From positions 37,375 through 101,374 of the forward strand of contig NZ_FOIA01000011.1 of the NCBI RefSeq assembly GCF_900111605.1: 64,000 nucleotides of DNA, given 5' to 3'. The stretch comes from Nitrosomonas marina. GTDB taxonomy: Bacteria > Pseudomonadota > Gammaproteobacteria > Burkholderiales > Nitrosomonadaceae. A model generated the notes under the pieces. That model made no database searches. It had not been told where the DNA came from and was given only the letters and a program-made list of their open reading frames with translations. This document shows, piece after piece, positions 62,215 through 64,000 of this stretch. A program made the translations under genes and the position numbers. How positions within the stretch are numbered: position 1 is the first letter of the stretch; each line of letters opens with the position of its first letter.

Positions 62215-63105
62215 TCAGTCCGTCAAATCGGTATCAGCAACTTGCTGTATCCCTGTCAGCAACCACGCAGCACCGGATTCTCTGAGATTTTTCTCAACAT
62301 GCCAGACTTCATCGAAATCCTCCGGTTCGCCATCAGGTAATTCCCGCATTTGTCCGGTAAAACGCACGCTCGCAATCGCTGAGTCATCATTTGCCTCAAC
62401 ATCAAGCAGCTTCGCATCGATAAACATGACTTCAGATTTTTGCGCGACGTCGCCCCGCTCCTGGATTTGCATACTGATCTCCGCAAACATTTCGGGCGTC
62501 GTATATTCCCGTATATCATTAAGATCTCCCGTATCATTTGCTGCTTGCAAACGAATGAAAGACATTTTGGCATTACGCAAAAATGGTTCGACCTGAAAAC
62601 CTGGAGGAATATTCGGTCGATTTGCTTGGGTCCGATCACTGTCAACCGATGCAGAACTTCGCGCAGCACCCCATGGTGGCGTTACTGTACTATCCTGCGA
62701 GGATGTATTCGTACCCGAATACTGCATTCGTTGTGTCGATTCAGCAGCGCGCGGCCTGCGCAACATGCGTATGATAAAAAACACCACACCGGCAATCAGA
62801 ATCAACATGATGATATCGGCCATATTGATCCCTTCGAAGGCACCGCCCATAAATAATGCCGCCAACAAACCGCCAGCCGCAAGACCTGCTAGCGCACCTC
62901 CCCACTTACTGCCGCCACCAACTGGCGTCGCTGGTGATTGCGCCGGCGTTGGTGACTGTTGCTGATTTGGCGTGGACTGCTGGTTTAATGACTGACGCTG
63001 CTTGCCAAAGCTTTTGCCGCCACCCATACGCCTCGCTTCCGCATCAACCGCTATCAGGCTTACAGTAAAAAAGGTTAATATCATGAAGCTAAAAATTTTT
63101 TTCAT
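62215..63105 (-). CDS. Tim44-like domain protein
   Basis: A 296-residue protein with a signal peptide (MKKIFSFMILTFFTVSLIAVDA), a glutamine/proline-rich low-complexity stretch (about 36-65), a hydrophobic GGALAGLAAGGLLAALF and DIIMLILIAGVVFFII membrane pair (about 70-111) and a C-terminal Tim44-like domain (FLRNAKMSFIRLQAANDTGDLNDIREYTTPEMF, SVRFTGQMRE, VWHVEKNL). Such proteins are found widely in beta-proteobacteria and are of unknown function. It lies upstream of the amo region. Confidence 0.88.
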   Translation of the reverse strand: MKKIFSFMILTFFTVSLIAVDAEARRMGGGKSFGKQRQSLNQQSTPNQQQSPTPAQSPATPVGGGSKWGGALAGLAAGGLLAALFMGGAFEGINMADIIMLILIAGVVFFIIRMLRRPRAAESTQRMQYSGTNTSSQDSTVTPPWGAARSSASVDSDRTQANRPNIPPGFQVEPFLRNAKMSFIRLQAANDTGDLNDIREYTTPEMFAEISMQIQERGDVAQKSEVMFIDAKLLDVEANDDSAIASVRFTGQMRELPDGEPEDFDEVWHVEKNLRESGAAWLLTGIQQVADTDLTD

Positions 63106-63213
63106 AACTGATCTCCCAGTTTATTGCAAAAGTGATGAGTATAGCATCGGCTATGATTCTGTAGACATATCTGACCATCATTCTGTATTAAAACCCGGTG
63201 TTCAGGAATTGGT

Positions 63214-63639
63214 TTATCTAAGCAAATGCAATCGGGGAACAGCATCATAATCGATCCAGACTATTGCATTTTGCCGGAACCGCAAACCAAGCGCACAAAC
63301 CGTTTCAAAACTTGTGCCTAAAACGCAGAATCCTGTTTCATCTGGCCAGGTTCCAGCTGGATCAAGACTGGTACTTTCAATCAAACATACCGCACAGCGT
63401 CCAAGCGCTCTTTGAAGTATCAAATGCGCCTTCCGATTATTTTGAGCACTTTGTATTCTGCCTAGTGGATTAAACGCTGTAATGATTGCAGCATTTGATA
63501 CCTGCTTTGCTCTCATCAGCTTGTTTATTGGTGCTGAATACCGATCAATATGCATAATAAAAGCATCGGTACCCGCACCAACCCTGTAATCGGCAAGACG
63601 ATATTGCGCGACAAGAATATCCGGTAGTTTCGATGTCAA
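63214..63639 (-). CDS. DUF3293 protein
   Basis: A 141-residue protein matching the DUF3293 pattern: LVAQYRLADYRVGAGTDAFIMHI, SNAAIITAFNPLGRIQSAQNN, TWPDETGFCVLGTSFETVCALGLRFRQNAIVWIDYDAVPRLHLLR at the end. The TTG start at 63639 places the family core a few residues in; the frame continues for about 20 codons upstream without a usual start. It reads away from amoC, so the region between holds the amo promoter. Confidence 0.75.
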   Translation of the reverse strand: MTSKLPDILVAQYRLADYRVGAGTDAFIMHIDRYSAPINKLMRAKQVSNAAIITAFNPLGRIQSAQNNRKAHLILQRALGRCAVCLIESTSLDPAGTWPDETGFCVLGTSFETVCALGLRFRQNAIVWIDYDAVPRLHLLR

Positions 63640-63878
63640 CTCAACTCGATTCCAACAGTCGTCATCTGTAAAACGAATTCTTACATCCCAATCAACGTAT
63701 TATTTCAAAACTACTGAACTTAATAAATATCCATTTCAGGAACAAGTCCGACAAAATAAAAAAAACCATTTTTTCCTTGAAACTTTTTTTAAAAATAGCC
63801 ATCATATGAATATGGTTTCTCAAAAATGAGAAGCTTGATGTTTGCAATAACTACACACAAAATAAAGGAGAGACTGTT
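63640..63878 (+). promoter_or_regulatory. amoC upstream region
   Basis: Noncoding, AT-rich segment of 239 bases before amoC. The last bases carry AAAGGAG, a strong ribosome binding site, seven bases before the ATG. The amo operon promoter should lie here; I could not pick it out with confidence. Confidence 0.5.
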
Positions 63879-64000
63879 ATGGCAACAACTATGAGAACGA
63901 GTGGCGCTGCGAGTGCTGACTACGACATGTCATTGTGGTACGACTCCAAGTACTACAAGATAGGTCTGGGGCTGATGCTTGCGGTAGCGATATTCTGGAT
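63879..64000 (+). CDS. amoC: Ammonia monooxygenase subunit C, 5' part
   Basis: The first 40 codons of Amo[10 protein letters not shown], then a [14 protein letters not shown] motif and the first membrane helix ([13 protein letters not shown]), cut by the window end. This is the N terminus of the integral membrane subunit of ammonia monooxygenase, the first enzyme of nitrification, normally followed by amoA and amoB. It is the strongest indicator of the host lineage. Confidence 0.96.
   Translation, partial: MATTMRTSGAASADYDMSLWYDSKYYKIGLGLMLAVAIFW

Noticed and set aside
1..64000. CRISPR array, tRNA or rRNA genes
   Set aside because: No regularly spaced direct repeats were noticed, and no tRNA- or rRNA-like segments were recognised in the gene-free stretches. 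A covariance search would be decisive.

Overview
The window ends in the first 122 bases of amoC, whose start (MATTMRTSG, then [12 protein letters not shown]) is the ammonia monooxygenase subunit C of beta-proteobacterial ammonia oxidisers. With the AmoC sequence type, the moderate GC content and the mixture of housekeeping and redox genes, this points to a Nitrosomonas-like chemolithotroph. The species is not determinable from the window alone.

Layout. (1) 1-2.7 kb, minus strand: the end of a contractile-tail cluster (tail sheath, tail tube and a partial third protein), from a phage or an extracellular contractile injection system. (2) 3.1-10.1 kb: a sulfide and persulfide module. A BigR/SqrR-type repressor, a DUF442-SQR fusion and a TauE exporter run on the minus strand. 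They diverge from a persulfide dioxygenase, a Tat-exported multicopper oxidase and a Tat-exported PLP decarboxylase. (3) 10.1-36.4 kb: the most unusual part, a dense set of lipid-oxygenating enzymes. It holds a GMC oxidoreductase with a membrane-anchored di-heme cytochrome c, a true cyclooxygenase (COX) homologue, a lipoxygenase, a patatin lipoprotein, a fatty-aldehyde dehydrogenase, a TPR-containing alpha-dioxygenase, a DUF5995 protein, two unknown proteins, a DyP-type peroxidase, a catalase-related haemoprotein with an allene-oxide-synthase-like active site, and a second patatin. I read it as a bacterial oxylipin (arachidonate-cascade-like) locus: phospholipases release fatty acids, COX, LOX and alpha-DOX oxygenate them, and the dehydrogenases and peroxide-handling haemoproteins process the products. 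(4) 36.8-43.7 kb: housekeeping genes (YiiX-like amidase, NadE, phosphomannomutase/phosphoglucomutase, zinc-finger protein, IlvE, Hsp33). (5) 43.7-46.6 kb: hydrogenase maturation genes hypF (short form), hypB, hypA and hoxW. (6) 46.7-53.1 kb: mixed membrane and envelope genes (DUF2905, ExeA-like ATPase with ankyrin repeats, OmpA lipoprotein, DUF3365 haem protein, PagL-like lipid A deacylase, aquaporin). (7) 53.3-57.9 kb: the structural operon hoxFUYH of a bidirectional NAD-linked [NiFe]-hydrogenase (group 3d type). (8) 57.9-64 kb: DUF1614, MEKHLA, HDOD, a 34-residue membrane peptide, PGPGW, DUF2165, Tim44-like and DUF3293 genes, then the start of amoC.

A small non-autonomous mobile element (MITE) with perfect 23-bp terminal inverted repeats and CTAG target duplications lies at 27.2 kb. 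Three degenerate copies lie at 5.6, 47.1 and 57.9 kb. No tRNA, rRNA or CRISPR array was seen.

Functional picture: an ammonia oxidiser with auxiliary energy sources (H2 through Hox, sulfide through SQR) and an acquired lipid-oxidation locus whose products and role are unknown. All functions are inferred from sequence motifs read by eye; no database search was possible.
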